Shown: one piece after another, positions 6,334 through 14,358 of the stretch
How positions within the stretch are numbered: the first letter of the stretch is position 1
Layout: each line of letters opens with the position of its first letter
Source of the DNA: Zoogloea sp041911615
GTDB taxonomy: Bacteria > Pseudomonadota > Gammaproteobacteria > Burkholderiales > Rhodocyclaceae
Direction of reading: 5' to 3'
DNA length: 31,020 nt
NCBI RefSeq assembly: GCF_041911615.1
Contig: NZ_JAYROR010000060.1
Location: 1-31,020, forward strand
Notes under the pieces: generated by a model
The model's database searches: none
The model's input: only the letters and a program-made list of their open reading frames with translations
Told to the model about the DNA's origin: nothing
Position numbers and translations under genes: made by a program

Positions 6334-7656
6334 ATGAAACTGAAGCACACCATCCTGCTGGGTGCTGCCATCGCCGGCCTGCTGGGCAGCGGCGTGGCGA
6401 GCGCCGACGAACAGTTCATCGGCCTGCCGAGCTATCGCGTCGGGCCCTACGCCGCCGGCGGTTCGGGCCTGTTCGGCGGCTGGATCGACTACATGCAGCT
6501 CATCAACGAGCGCGACGGCGGCGTCAATGGCGTCAAGCTGACCTGGGAAGAGTGCGAGACCGAGTACAACAACGCCCGCGGCGTGGAGTGCTACGAGCGC
6601 CTGAAGAAGAAAGGCAGCACCGGCAACTCGGTGTTCCAGCCGGTTTCAACCGGCATCACCTACTCGGTGCTCGAGAAGGTGGCCCAGGACAAGATTCCGA
6701 TGGTCACCATCGGCTACGGCCGCACCGACGCCGCCGACGGCCGCGTCTTCCCGTGGGTCTTCCCGATGATCACCACCTACTGGTCGCAGGCCTCGGCGAT
6801 GGTGAACTACATCGGCCAGAAGGAAGGCGGCATGGACAAGCTGAAGGGCAAGAAGATCGGCCTGCTGTACCACGACTCCGCCTACGGCAAGGAATCCCAC
6901 GCGATCATGGACAAGCTGGCCGCCAAGCACGGCTTCGAAGTCCTCAAGATCGCGGTGGCCCATCCGGGCAACGAGCAGCAGTCCCAGTGGCTGCAGATCC
7001 GCCAGGCCAAGCCCGACTACGTGATCCTGTGGGGCTGGGGCGTGATGAACCCGACCGCCATCAAGGCCGCCGCCAAGACCGGCTTCCCGCGCGAGAAGCT
7101 GCTCGGCGTGTGGTGGTCCGGCGCCGAGGAGGACACCATCCCCGCCGGCCCCGCCGCCAAGGGCTTCATCGCCGCCGGCTTCAACGTTGCGGGCGCCAGC
7201 TACCCGGTCGTCGCCGACATCAAGAAGCACGTGTACGGCAAGGACAAGGGCAACATGGAAGACAAGTCCCGCATCGGCTCGGTGTATTACAACCGTGGCG
7301 TGGTGCACGGGATCATCACGGTCGAGGCGATCCGCAAGGCCCAGGAGAAGTTCGGCAAGGGCAAGGCGATGACCGGCGAGCAGGTGCGCTGGGGCTTCGA
7401 GAACCTCAACCTCGACGACGCCCGCCTGAAGGCCCTGGGTGCCACCGGCTTCATGCCGCCGCTCAAGATCACCTGTGCCGACCACGAAGGCCCGGGCAAG
7501 GTGAAGTTCCAGCAGTGGGACGGCGCCCAGTGGAAGGTCATCACCGACTGGGTCGACTCCGACCGTCCGCTGGTGCGCGGCATGATCGAGGAATCCGCCG
7601 CCGCCTACGCCAAGGAAAAGGGCATCAAGCTGCGCGACTGCTCGAAGGAGAGCTGA
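6334..7656 (+). CDS. livK: Periplasmic substrate-binding protein of the liv-type ABC transporter
   Basis: 440 residues with a clear Sec signal peptide (MKLKHTILLGAAIAGLLGSG, cleaved after VASA) and a type I periplasmic binding fold (Peripla_BP_6, Leu/Ile/Val-binding family). The opening YRVGPYAAGGSGLFGGWIDY and GVNGVKLTWEECET segments are typical of the acid-binding subgroup found beside acyl-CoA ligases. Four cysteines occur in the mature part (two near residues 73-88, one near 386, one near the C-terminus), so disulfides are possible. The ribosome binding site is AGAGGAGA. It would present the ligand to LivHM. A REP-like pair follows it, a place where such elements often protect the upstream message of an abundant binding protein (inference). 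Confidence 0.9.
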   Translation: MKLKHTILLGAAIAGLLGSGVASADEQFIGLPSYRVGPYAAGGSGLFGGWIDYMQLINERDGGVNGVKLTWEECETEYNNARGVECYERLKKKGSTGNSVFQPVSTGITYSVLEKVAQDKIPMVTIGYGRTDAADGRVFPWVFPMITTYWSQASAMVNYIGQKEGGMDKLKGKKIGLLYHDSAYGKESHAIMDKLAAKHGFEVLKIAVAHPGNEQQSQWLQIRQAKPDYVILWGWGVMNPTAIKAAAKTGFPREKLLGVWWSGAEEDTIPAGPAAKGFIAAGFNVAGASYPVVADIKKHVYGKDKGNMEDKSRIGSVYYNRGVVHGIITVEAIRKAQEKFGKGKAMTGEQVRWGFENLNLDDARLKALGATGFMPPLKITCADHEGPGKVKFQQWDGAQWKVITDWVDSDRPLVRGMIEESAAAYAKEKGIKLRDCSKES

Positions 7657-7687
7657 TCGGCGCAGGGGCCGGTAGCACGCCGGCCCC

Positions 7688-7774
7688 TGTAGGGGCGAAT
7701 TCCTTCGCCCGCCGACCTGCAACACCGATCTGCCCTGGCTCGGCGCGTGTCGTGCGAATGAATTCGCACCTACA
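7688..7774. repeat. REP-like inverted pair (BIME-like), copy 2
   Basis: Same design as the copy at 3698-3766: TGTAGGGGCGAATTCCTTCG (continuing CCCGCC) at the left, about 37 bp of unrelated spacer, then CGTGCGAATGAATTCGCACC followed by TACA. The outer TGTAGG / CCTACA ends are conserved while the spacer is not. It lies in the gap between livK and livF. Confidence 0.8.
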
Positions 7775-7845
7775 GTCAGCGCTCCCCCCAAGGCACTAGA
7801 CCGAGGACGGGCTGCCCCCGTCCGCAACGGAGGATGGCCGTCGCC

Positions 7846-8646
7846 ATGTCTTACCTCAGCATCAACAACATCGAGGTCATCTACGACCACGTGATCCTCG
7901 TGCTCAAGGGCGTCTCGCTGCAGGTGCCCCAGGGCAAGATCGTGGCCCTGCTGGGGGCCAACGGCGCCGGCAAGAGCACCACCCTCAAGTCGATCTCCAA
8001 CCTGCTGCGCGCCGAGCGCGGCGACGTGACCAAGGGCAGCGTCGAGTTCAAGGGCGAGCGCATCGACCAGCTCACCCCGGCCGACCTGGTGAAGAAGGGC
8101 GTCATCCAGGTGATGGAGGGCCGCCACTGCTTCGGCCACCTGTCCATCGAGGAAAACCTGCTCACCGGCGCCTACACCCGCAGCCAGTCCCGCGGCGAGC
8201 TGAAGGAGAGCCTGGAGAAGGTGTATGCCTACTTCCCGCGCCTCAAGACGCGGCGCACCTCGCAAGCCGGCTACACCTCCGGCGGCGAGCAGCAGATGTG
8301 CGCCATCGGCCGTGCCCTGATGGCCAAGCCCGAGATGATCCTGCTGGATGAGCCGTCGATGGGCCTCGCGCCGCAGATCGTCGAGGAGATCTTCGAGATC
8401 GTGAAGGACCTCAACAGCAAGGAGAACGTGAGCTTCCTGCTGGCCGAGCAGAACACCATGGTCGCCCTGCGCTACGCCGACTTCGGCTACATCCTCGAAA
8501 ACGGCCGCGTCGTGATGGAAGGCGAGGCGGAAGACCTGCGCACCAACGAGGACGTGAAGGAGTTCTATCTGGGGCTGTCGTCGGAGGGGAGAAAGAGCTT
8601 CCGGGAGGTCAAGCATTACCGGCGAAGGAAACGCTGGTTGTCGTGA
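7846..8646 (+). CDS. livF: Branched-chain amino acid-type ABC transporter ATP-binding protein LivF
   Basis: 266 residues, the second ATPase of the HAAT transporter. Walker A is GANGAGKST (37-45), the signature is TSGGEQQM (about 144-151), Walker B is MILLDEP (D168/E169), and the switch region has AEQN, with Gln where most ABC proteins have His, as is normal in LivF. The C-terminal tail is basic (HYRRRKRWLS) and slightly longer than usual. GGAGG at 7829-7833 abuts an ATG at 7834, which is too close to serve it. The ATG at 7846 (MSYLSINNIEV) matches the usual family start, with a rather long 12-bp spacing. The alternative start adds four residues. Confidence 0.92.
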   Translation: MSYLSINNIEVIYDHVILVLKGVSLQVPQGKIVALLGANGAGKSTTLKSISNLLRAERGDVTKGSVEFKGERIDQLTPADLVKKGVIQVMEGRHCFGHLSIEENLLTGAYTRSQSRGELKESLEKVYAYFPRLKTRRTSQAGYTSGGEQQMCAIGRALMAKPEMILLDEPSMGLAPQIVEEIFEIVKDLNSKENVSFLLAEQNTMVALRYADFGYILENGRVVMEGEAEDLRTNEDVKEFYLGLSSEGRKSFREVKHYRRRKRWLS

Positions 8647-8682
8647 TCCGCGCGACGGGTGGCGCCCCGTCGGGGGCGGATC
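8645..8682 (+). terminator. Strong hairpin after livF (attenuator or weak terminator)
   Basis: GATCCGC (8645-8651) pairs with GCGGATC (8676-8682), and inside it CGACGGG (8653-8659) pairs with CCCGTCG (8666-8672), leaving a six-base loop and a small internal bulge. The livF stop codon overlaps the left foot. No T-run follows (GCGCATTG), so this is not a classical intrinsic terminator. It may reduce or separate expression of the downstream ligase. Confidence 0.4.
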
Positions 8683-8740
8683 GCGCATTGAACAGGCCGC
8701 CCATCGGGCGACGAACAAGAAGAAAGACGCGGAGAACTTC

Positions 8741-9976
8741 ATGAACTACTACGACGCCCGAGAAACCCGCGATCCCGCGCTGCGGGAGCGCGACCTGCTC
8801 GCCCGTCTGCCGGCCCAGATCGCCCATGCCCGGGCGAAGACCGCCGCCTACGCCAGGCTGCTGGCCCACATCGACCCGGCGACGATCACCACCCGCGAGG
8901 CGCTGGCCGCGCTGCCGGTGGTGCGCAAGTCCGAGTTGCTGGAACTGCAGAAAGGCGCGCGGCCCTTCGGCGGCTTTGCGGCGGTGGGCTGGGGCAGCGG
9001 TTGTGCGCGGGTGTTCGCCTCGCCCGGCCCGATCTACGAGCCGGAGGGCGCGCGCAAGGATTACTGGCGGCTGGCCCGCGCGTTCTACGCGGCGGGCTTT
9101 CGGGCCGGCGATCTAGTGCACAACACCTTCTCGTACCACTTCACGCCGGCCGGCTCGATGATGGAAACCGCCGCCCACGCGCTGGGCTGCACGGTGTTTC
9201 CGGCCGGGGTCGGGCAGACCGAGCAACAGCTCGCGGCGATGCTCGACCTGCGCCCCGACGCCTATGCCGGCACGCCGTCCTTCCTGCGCATCCTCCTCGA
9301 TAAGGCCGACGAGCAGGGCGTCAAGCTGGACAGCCTGAAAAAGGCCTTCGTGTCGGGCGAGGCCTTTCCGCCAAGCCAGCGCGAAGCCCTGGCCGCCCGG
9401 GGAATCCAGGCCTTCCAGGCCTACGCCACCGCCGACATCGGCCTGATCGCCTTCGAGACGGCGGCCCGCGACGGCATGGTGCTCGACGAGGACGTGCTGC
9501 TCGAGATCGTCCGCCCCGGCACCGGCGACCCGGTGGCGCCCGGCGAGGTCGGCGAGGTGGTGGTGACGAGCTTCAACCCCGATTACCCGCTGATCCGCTT
9601 CGGCACCGGCGACCTGTCGGCGATCCTGCCCGGCGCGTCGCCCTGCGGACGCACCAACACGCGCATCAGGGGCTGGCTGGGGCGCGCCGACCAGACCACC
9701 AAGGTGAAGGGCATGTTCGTGCATCCCGGCCAGGTGGTGGCGGTGCTCAAGCGCCACCCGGCCCTGGGGCGCGGCCGGCTGGTGGTGGACAACCCCGACC
9801 ACAACGACCGCATGACCCTGCATTGCGAGGTGGACGGCGCGCACGACGGGCTCGCCGAGGCCATCGCCGCGTCGATCCGCGAGGTCACCAAGCTGCGCGG
9901 CGAGGTGAAGCTGTGCGCGGTGGGCAGTCTCGCCAACGACGGCAAGATCATCGACGATCTGCGCACCTACGCCTGA
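8741..9976 (+). CDS. PaaK-like (phenylacetate-CoA ligase family) protein with altered P-loop
   Basis: 411 residues, ANL superfamily, closest in layout to PaaK-type aryl-CoA ligases. Recognisable family segments are the long N-terminal helical region, DLVHNTFSYHFTPAG, DAYAGTPSFLRIL, KKAFVSGEAFPPSQR, AYATADIGLIAFE, FNPDYPLIRFGTGDLS, GRADQTTKVKGMFVHPGQV and a C-terminal NDGKIIDDLR. The phosphate-binding loop, normally SSGTTGxPT, is replaced near residues 90-103 by VFASPGPIYEPEG, which lacks the Ser/Thr-Gly run. The GTGD aspartate, the hinge and the C-terminal Lys remain. It is the last gene of the liv operon, 94 bp after livF, with a modest ribosome binding site (GCGGAGAA). It may be a ligase using a different nucleotide-binding loop, or a non-adenylating relative. 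Confidence 0.82.
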   Translation: MNYYDARETRDPALRERDLLARLPAQIAHARAKTAAYARLLAHIDPATITTREALAALPVVRKSELLELQKGARPFGGFAAVGWGSGCARVFASPGPIYEPEGARKDYWRLARAFYAAGFRAGDLVHNTFSYHFTPAGSMMETAAHALGCTVFPAGVGQTEQQLAAMLDLRPDAYAGTPSFLRILLDKADEQGVKLDSLKKAFVSGEAFPPSQREALAARGIQAFQAYATADIGLIAFETAARDGMVLDEDVLLEIVRPGTGDPVAPGEVGEVVVTSFNPDYPLIRFGTGDLSAILPGASPCGRTNTRIRGWLGRADQTTKVKGMFVHPGQVVAVLKRHPALGRGRLVVDNPDHNDRMTLHCEVDGAHDGLAEAIAASIREVTKLRGEVKLCAVGSLANDGKIIDDLRTYA

Positions 9977-10126
9977 GGCGCCCGCCGCCCGCTGCGGAAA
10001 CCCCCGATCCCGCGCGGCGCGGGCTTGAGGCACACTCGGGGCATGACGATGTGCCGGCGCCCCCCTTCCTGTCCGCGGCCCCTGGCCGGCGGTGCGTCCC
10101 GCGCCGCCGTGGGCGGGGGCTGAGCC

Positions 10127-11026
10127 ATGCAGAGCTTTCTGCTGCTGTTGCCCGACTTCGCGCTGATCGCCCTCGGGGCAGCGCTGCGCCACATGCCCGG
10201 GCTGGGCGACGGCTTCTGGACCGGGGTCGAGAAGCTGGTGTACTTCGTGCTGTTCCCGGCCCTGCTGTTCAACGCGCTGGCCCGCGCACCCATCGACATC
10301 GGCGGCATGGCGCCCCTGTTCGGGGTGGGGCTGGCGACGATGGTGGCGGGGTTGCTGCTGGGGCTGCTCGGGCGTCCGCTGATGGGGCTGGGGGCGATGG
10401 CGTTCGCGTCGCGCCTGCAGTGCGCCTACCGTTTCAATACCTACATCGGCATCGCGGTGGCCGGCAAGCTGGCCGGTGCGGCCGGCGTGGCGACGATGGG
10501 GGCGCTGTGCGGCGCGATGGTGCCCTTCGCCAACATGGCGGCGGTGGCGATGCTGGCGCGCCACGGTCAGGGCAGTCTGGGGCGGGAGCTGGCGCGGAAT
10601 CCGCTGATCTTGGCGACGCTGGCCGGCATGGCCTTCAGCGTGTCGGGGCTGGCCTTGCCGGCGCCGCTGCAGCCTTTCCTGCAACGGCTGGCGGACGCGG
10701 CGGTGACCCTCGGCCTGCTGGCGGTGGGGGCTGCGCTGCGGGTGGGACGCAGCGAAGGCGGCCCGTTCGGCGCGCTCTACCTGTGCGTGGTGAAGCTGCT
10801 GGCGTTGCCGGCGGTGGCCTGGGGATTGGGCCGCGCGGTGGGGCTGGAGGGCGTCGCCTTTCAGACTGCGGTGGCGTTCGCGGCGCTGCCGACGGCCTCG
10901 TCGGCCTACATTCTGGCGATGCGGATGGGCGGCGACGGCCCCGGCGTGGCGCGTCTGATCTCGGCCACCACGGTGGCGGCGGCGGTGACGCTGACGTTCT
11001 GGCTCACGCGACTGGGCGCGGCCTGA
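10127..11026 (+). CDS. AEC-family (auxin efflux carrier-like) membrane transporter
   Basis: 299 residues with about ten hydrophobic segments in two halves. It opens with LPDFALIALGAALRHM and has the family's helix-break features: FVLFPALLFNALAR in the first half, and LGLLAVGAALR with FQTAVAFAALPTASSAYILA in the second. AEC proteins move organic acids (malate, malonate) or other anions across the inner membrane. The substrate is unknown here. The ribosome binding site is weak (GGGGGCTGA). The 150-bp upstream gap has a GC-rich hairpin (CCCGCG-CGG-CGCGGG, 10009-10023) and no clear promoter. It converges on phaM, 51 bp apart. Confidence 0.88.
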   Translation: MQSFLLLLPDFALIALGAALRHMPGLGDGFWTGVEKLVYFVLFPALLFNALARAPIDIGGMAPLFGVGLATMVAGLLLGLLGRPLMGLGAMAFASRLQCAYRFNTYIGIAVAGKLAGAAGVATMGALCGAMVPFANMAAVAMLARHGQGSLGRELARNPLILATLAGMAFSVSGLALPAPLQPFLQRLADAAVTLGLLAVGAALRVGRSEGGPFGALYLCVVKLLALPAVAWGLGRAVGLEGVAFQTAVAFAALPTASSAYILAMRMGGDGPGVARLISATTVAAAVTLTFWLTRLGAA

Positions 11027-11077
11027 GGACGCCGCCCCGGCCCCCGGCAGGGCGCCGGCGGGCAGGGCGGCGGGGGC

Positions 11078-11479
11078 TTACTTGCTGTCCTTGGCCTTGG
11101 GCTTGGCGGCCGCGGCGGGGGCTTGTGCGGCCGCGGCGGCCTGTTCGGCGTGGCCCTGCATCAGGTTCCACGGCCACATGCCGTTGGCGAAGGGGTTGGC
11201 GGGGCCGGCCTCGGGGCTGCCGCCTTCGGCCGCAACCTTGCTCATGGCCTGCATCGCGGCGATGGTGGCGCGCTGCATCTCGAGGCCCTGGGTGGCCATC
11301 TGGAGGGAGCTGAGGTTCATCTTGAGCCAGTTCTCGACGGCCTTCATGTCGGCGATGCGTTTGTCGAGTTCGTCCACGTCGAGGGTCGGAGTGACCATGC
11401 CGGGCAGACTGAAGCCCATCTTGCTCCACATGTTGCGCATGAATTCCAGCGGATCCTGCGCCTTGTTCTCGGTGCTCAT
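11078..11479 (-). CDS. phaM: PhaM-family polyhydroxyalkanoate granule regulatory protein
   Basis: 133 residues. The N-terminal part (DPLEFMRNMWSKMGFSLPGM, then PTLDVDELDKRIADMKAVENWL) and the following helix LQMATQGLEMQRATIAAM are the hallmark of the PhaM family. PhaM activates PHA synthase and ties PHA granules to the nucleoid in Ralstonia. The C-terminus is Ala/Pro/Lys-rich (AAAAKPKAKDSK), a short version of the basic DNA-binding tail. A good ribosome binding site (GGGGAGAG) lies before the ATG. No pha synthase or depolymerase gene is nearby. It implies that the organism stores polyhydroxyalkanoate. Confidence 0.85.
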   Translation of the reverse strand: MSTENKAQDPLEFMRNMWSKMGFSLPGMVTPTLDVDELDKRIADMKAVENWLKMNLSSLQMATQGLEMQRATIAAMQAMSKVAAEGGSPEAGPANPFANGMWPWNLMQGHAEQAAAAAQAPAAAAKPKAKDSK

Positions 11480-11543
11480 TGCTCTCCCCTCGTATGGTTG
11501 TGGAATCGTCTTTCGATCTTAACCGAAGCGTGGGCGCGCTGCA

Positions 11544-13427
11544 TCAGGCTTGGGTTTTGCGCTGCAGCAGGGCGCGCAGCTTGGCGGGACGCACGGGCTT
11601 GTGGAGCAGTGGAATGTCGGCCTGCTGGATGGCGGCGGCGGTGGCGCTGGAGGTGTCGCCGCTCAGGATGATCGCGGGGATCGGTTCGCCGTAGTGGGCG
11701 CGCAGCCGCTGGATGATCTCGAGGCCGTCGGCGGGGCCGGTGATCTGGTAGTCGCTCAGGATGATGTCCGGCCGGGTGCCGCGGGCGTCGAGGGCGGCGA
11801 TGATGTGCGCCTCGCTGTTGGCGGCGGTGACCTCGCAGCCCCAGGATTCGAGCAGGCCCTGGGTGCTGGCGACGGCGAGTTCGTCGTCGTCCACCAGCAC
11901 CACGTGAAGGCCGTTGAGGGCCTGGCTGGCGACCGGGTGGCTGCCTTCGGCGATCAGGCCCGGGGCGGCGGCGGGCAGGTCGACGGCGAACAGGGCGCCG
12001 TGACCGGGGCGCGACTTGAGGGTCAGGGGGTGATCGAGCAGATCGGTCAGGCGGCGCACGATGGCGAGGCCGAGGCCGAGGCCCTTGGCGCGGTTGCGCT
12101 CGGGGTTATCGAGCTGGACGAACTCCTGGAAGATGGCTTCCTGGGCTTCCGGCGCGATGCCGGGGCCGTTGTCGCGCACTTCGATCCGCACCCGCCGGCC
12201 GCGCACCCGGCAGCCGAGCAGGATGGTGCCACCAGGGGCGTAGCGCAGGGCGTTGCTGATGAGGTTGTGGAGGATGCGCTCGAGCAGCAGCGGGTCGCTC
12301 TCGACCCACAGGCTGGTGGGGCGCAGACGCAGGCCCTGACCGCGCATTTCGGCCTCGCGGCGGTAGTCCACGTCGATGCGTTCGAGCAGCGGCTGCAGCG
12401 GGAAGGGTTTGATCTGGCGGTCGAGCACGCCGACGTCGAGGCGCGAGATGTCGAGCAGGCTGTCGAGGAGGTTTTCCATCGTCTCGGCGGAGACGGCGAT
12501 CTGCTCGACGAGTCGCCGGGTGTCGGGGGCGTGGGGTTTCTGGCCGAGTTCGGCGACGAACAGGCCGAGGGCGTGCATGGGCTGGCGCAGGTCGTGGCTG
12601 GCGGCGGCCAGGAAGCGGGTCTTGGCGCGGTTGCCCCGCTCGGCTTCGTCCTTTTTGTCGAGCAGTTCGCGGGTGGCGGACTCGATCTGGCGCTGCAGGT
12701 ATTCCTGGGAGGCGCCGAGCTTGTCGGCCATGTCGTTGACGCCTTCGGCCAGGGCCCGCAGGCTGCGCCCGCCTTCGACGGGCACGCGGGCGGCGAGGTC
12801 ACCGTGGCCGAAGCGGGTGACGGTGCTGGCGATGCGCTGGATCGGGCCGGAGATGCCGCGACTCATCTGCAGGGCCAGCAGCACGCTGGCGACCAGCACC
12901 GCGACACCGAGCAGCACGGCGTTCCAGAACAGGCGGCGCTCTTCGGCGCGGAGCGATTCGCGGGTCATCTCGACGAGCACTTCGCCGCGCCGCTCGGTGC
13001 CCGCCGGCGGGCTGATCCCGGTGTTCTCGAGGAAGGCGTCCTCGATGTTGACGCCGACTCCGGTGACCGGCTCGCGAAAGCGCAGCGGCGGGTCGGAACC
13101 GTGCTCGGCGAGACGGTCGGGCGAGACGGTTTCGGTGAGCACGTCGTGCTGCGGGCCGATCACCACCACGCGCACCACGTCCTTCTCGACGACGATGGCG
13201 TTGCTGAGCTTGCGCAGGCTTTCGAGGTTGCCCGAGAACACGCCGTACTCGCTGGCCGCGGCCAGCTGGCGGGCCAGCGCCTTGCCGCGCTGGATGTGGA
13301 CGTCCTCGAGATCGGACAGCCGCGAGGAGGTGAAGAAGAAGATCAGCAGCCCGGCCATGACGATCACCGGCAGTGCGGCGATGAGGATGGCCCGGGCCCG
13401 GATGTCGAGACTGCCTTCGCCGATCAT
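11544..13427 (-). CDS. Hybrid sensor histidine kinase with C-terminal receiver
   Basis: 627 residues. Layout: TM1 at about 13-33, a periplasmic sensor of about 130 residues containing YGVFSGNLESL (61-71), TM2 at about 168-187, HAMP at 188-240, a coiled linker, and HisKA with the phospho-acceptor in SHDLRQPMHAL (H278). A HATPase_c domain follows (NLISNALRYAP, DNGPGI, KGLGLGLAIV). The C-terminal receiver opens VVLVDDDE and has its phospho-acceptor in ILSDYQ (D559). The SHDLRQP H-box is typical of hybrid kinases paired with LuxR-type regulators. Its ATG overlaps the stop of the upstream periplasmic protein gene (ATGA, 13424-13427), so the two are translationally coupled. The likely partner regulator is at 16563-17210. 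Confidence 0.92.
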   Translation of the reverse strand: MIGEGSLDIRARAILIAALPVIVMAGLLIFFFTSSRLSDLEDVHIQRGKALARQLAAASEYGVFSGNLESLRKLSNAIVVEKDVVRVVVIGPQHDVLTETVSPDRLAEHGSDPPLRFREPVTGVGVNIEDAFLENTGISPPAGTERRGEVLVEMTRESLRAEERRLFWNAVLLGVAVLVASVLLALQMSRGISGPIQRIASTVTRFGHGDLAARVPVEGGRSLRALAEGVNDMADKLGASQEYLQRQIESATRELLDKKDEAERGNRAKTRFLAAASHDLRQPMHALGLFVAELGQKPHAPDTRRLVEQIAVSAETMENLLDSLLDISRLDVGVLDRQIKPFPLQPLLERIDVDYRREAEMRGQGLRLRPTSLWVESDPLLLERILHNLISNALRYAPGGTILLGCRVRGRRVRIEVRDNGPGIAPEAQEAIFQEFVQLDNPERNRAKGLGLGLAIVRRLTDLLDHPLTLKSRPGHGALFAVDLPAAAPGLIAEGSHPVASQALNGLHVVLVDDDELAVASTQGLLESWGCEVTAANSEAHIIAALDARGTRPDIILSDYQITGPADGLEIIQRLRAHYGEPIPAIILSGDTSSATAAAIQQADIPLLHKPVRPAKLRALLQRKTQA

Positions 13428-14350
13428 GGTGCGTTCTCCGAGCGTTCGAGGCGTTCGCGCAGGACGGCCGCATCCTCGAGGGTGATGCCGAGGGAGCGGG
13501 CGACGTAGGGGTTGGTGCTGATCCGGAACTGGCGCGGCGCGGCGGGCAGCGGCAGGTTGCCGCTGATGAGGCCGATGCGCGCGGCTTCGCCGGCCTGCTG
13601 GCCGATCTGCGCCGGGGTGCTGTAAAGGGCGAACAGGGCGCCCGCCTTGACGTAGGCGGGCGAGAAGCCGATCACCGGCGAGCGGTGGTGATAGGCGGTG
13701 AGCAGGATGTTGGAGATGGTGCGGTTGTTGAACAGCTGTGGGTCGGGCACCGCGATGAGGACGGTGGGTTCGGCGAACATGCGCTGCAGTGCCGGGTACA
13801 GGTCGCTTTCCTCGTTGGCGGTTTCGAGGGTCGGGCGCAGGCGCCGGTCGCGTGCGCTGGCCTGCAGGCGGGTGCCGAGTTCGCCGCTCTCGCGGCCGAC
13901 CACCAGGCCGACCCGCGACCACTCGGGGAGGGCGATGCGCAGCAGTTCGATCTGCCGGGCGGGGGGCTGGTCGAGGAATACCGCCGAGACGCGGCGGCCG
14001 TCGTCGCTGCGGCCGGGCAGGCGTTCGTAGGCGCTGCGCGGGAGCAGGGTGTGCAGGACGAGGGTGCGCGGGGAAAGGGCGGCCACGGTCTGCGCGGCGC
14101 GGGTGCCGAAGGTGACGACCAGCGCGGTGCCGGACAGGGCCGCGGCGTCGTCGGCGCGCAGGGGCAGGAGCAGGGTCTGGGGGCGATGGCCGGTGCCGCG
14201 CAGTTCGTTGGCCAGGGCTTCGGCGGCCTCGCTGAAGGCGCTGCTCTCCTCGGACATGACGAACACCACCGTCGCCGCCCACGCGGGCAGCGACAGTCCG
14301 CCGCCGAGAGCGAGCAGGAGGCAGAGGAAGAGGCGCCGGGCCGCGGCCAT
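13424..14350 (-). CDS. Periplasmic ABC_sub_bind-type (PF04392-like) binding protein
   Basis: 308 residues with a signal peptide (MAAARRLFLCLLLALGGGLS, cleavage after PAWA). Two alpha/beta lobes follow: TVVFVMSEESSAFSEAAEAL starts lobe one, and VIAVPDPQLFNNRTISNILL with SPVIGFSPAYVKAGALFALY are typical of the ABC_sub_bind family (orphan ABC substrate-binding proteins, TrpX-like). No permease or ATPase gene is adjacent. Instead it lies 8 bp after a TonB-dependent receptor gene and overlaps a hybrid kinase gene. I infer that it is a ligand-binding partner that presents its ligand to the kinase's periplasmic domain. The ligand is unknown. Confidence 0.85.
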   Translation of the reverse strand: MAAARRLFLCLLLALGGGLSLPAWAATVVFVMSEESSAFSEAAEALANELRGTGHRPQTLLLPLRADDAAALSGTALVVTFGTRAAQTVAALSPRTLVLHTLLPRSAYERLPGRSDDGRRVSAVFLDQPPARQIELLRIALPEWSRVGLVVGRESGELGTRLQASARDRRLRPTLETANEESDLYPALQRMFAEPTVLIAVPDPQLFNNRTISNILLTAYHHRSPVIGFSPAYVKAGALFALYSTPAQIGQQAGEAARIGLISGNLPLPAAPRQFRISTNPYVARSLGITLEDAAVLRERLERSENAP

Positions 14351-14358
14351 CGGGAATG

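Noticed and set aside
10029..10043. Sigma-54-like GGCAC-N7-GCA before the AEC transporter gene
   Set aside because: The GG/GC spacing fits, but the -12 TT is GG and the -24 T is A, which is common by chance in GC-rich DNA. No enhancer or sigma-54 activator gene is nearby.
11027..11077. Bidirectional terminator between the AEC gene and phaM
   Set aside because: The sequence is GC-rich and can pair, but I found no single convincing stem and no T-run on either strand.
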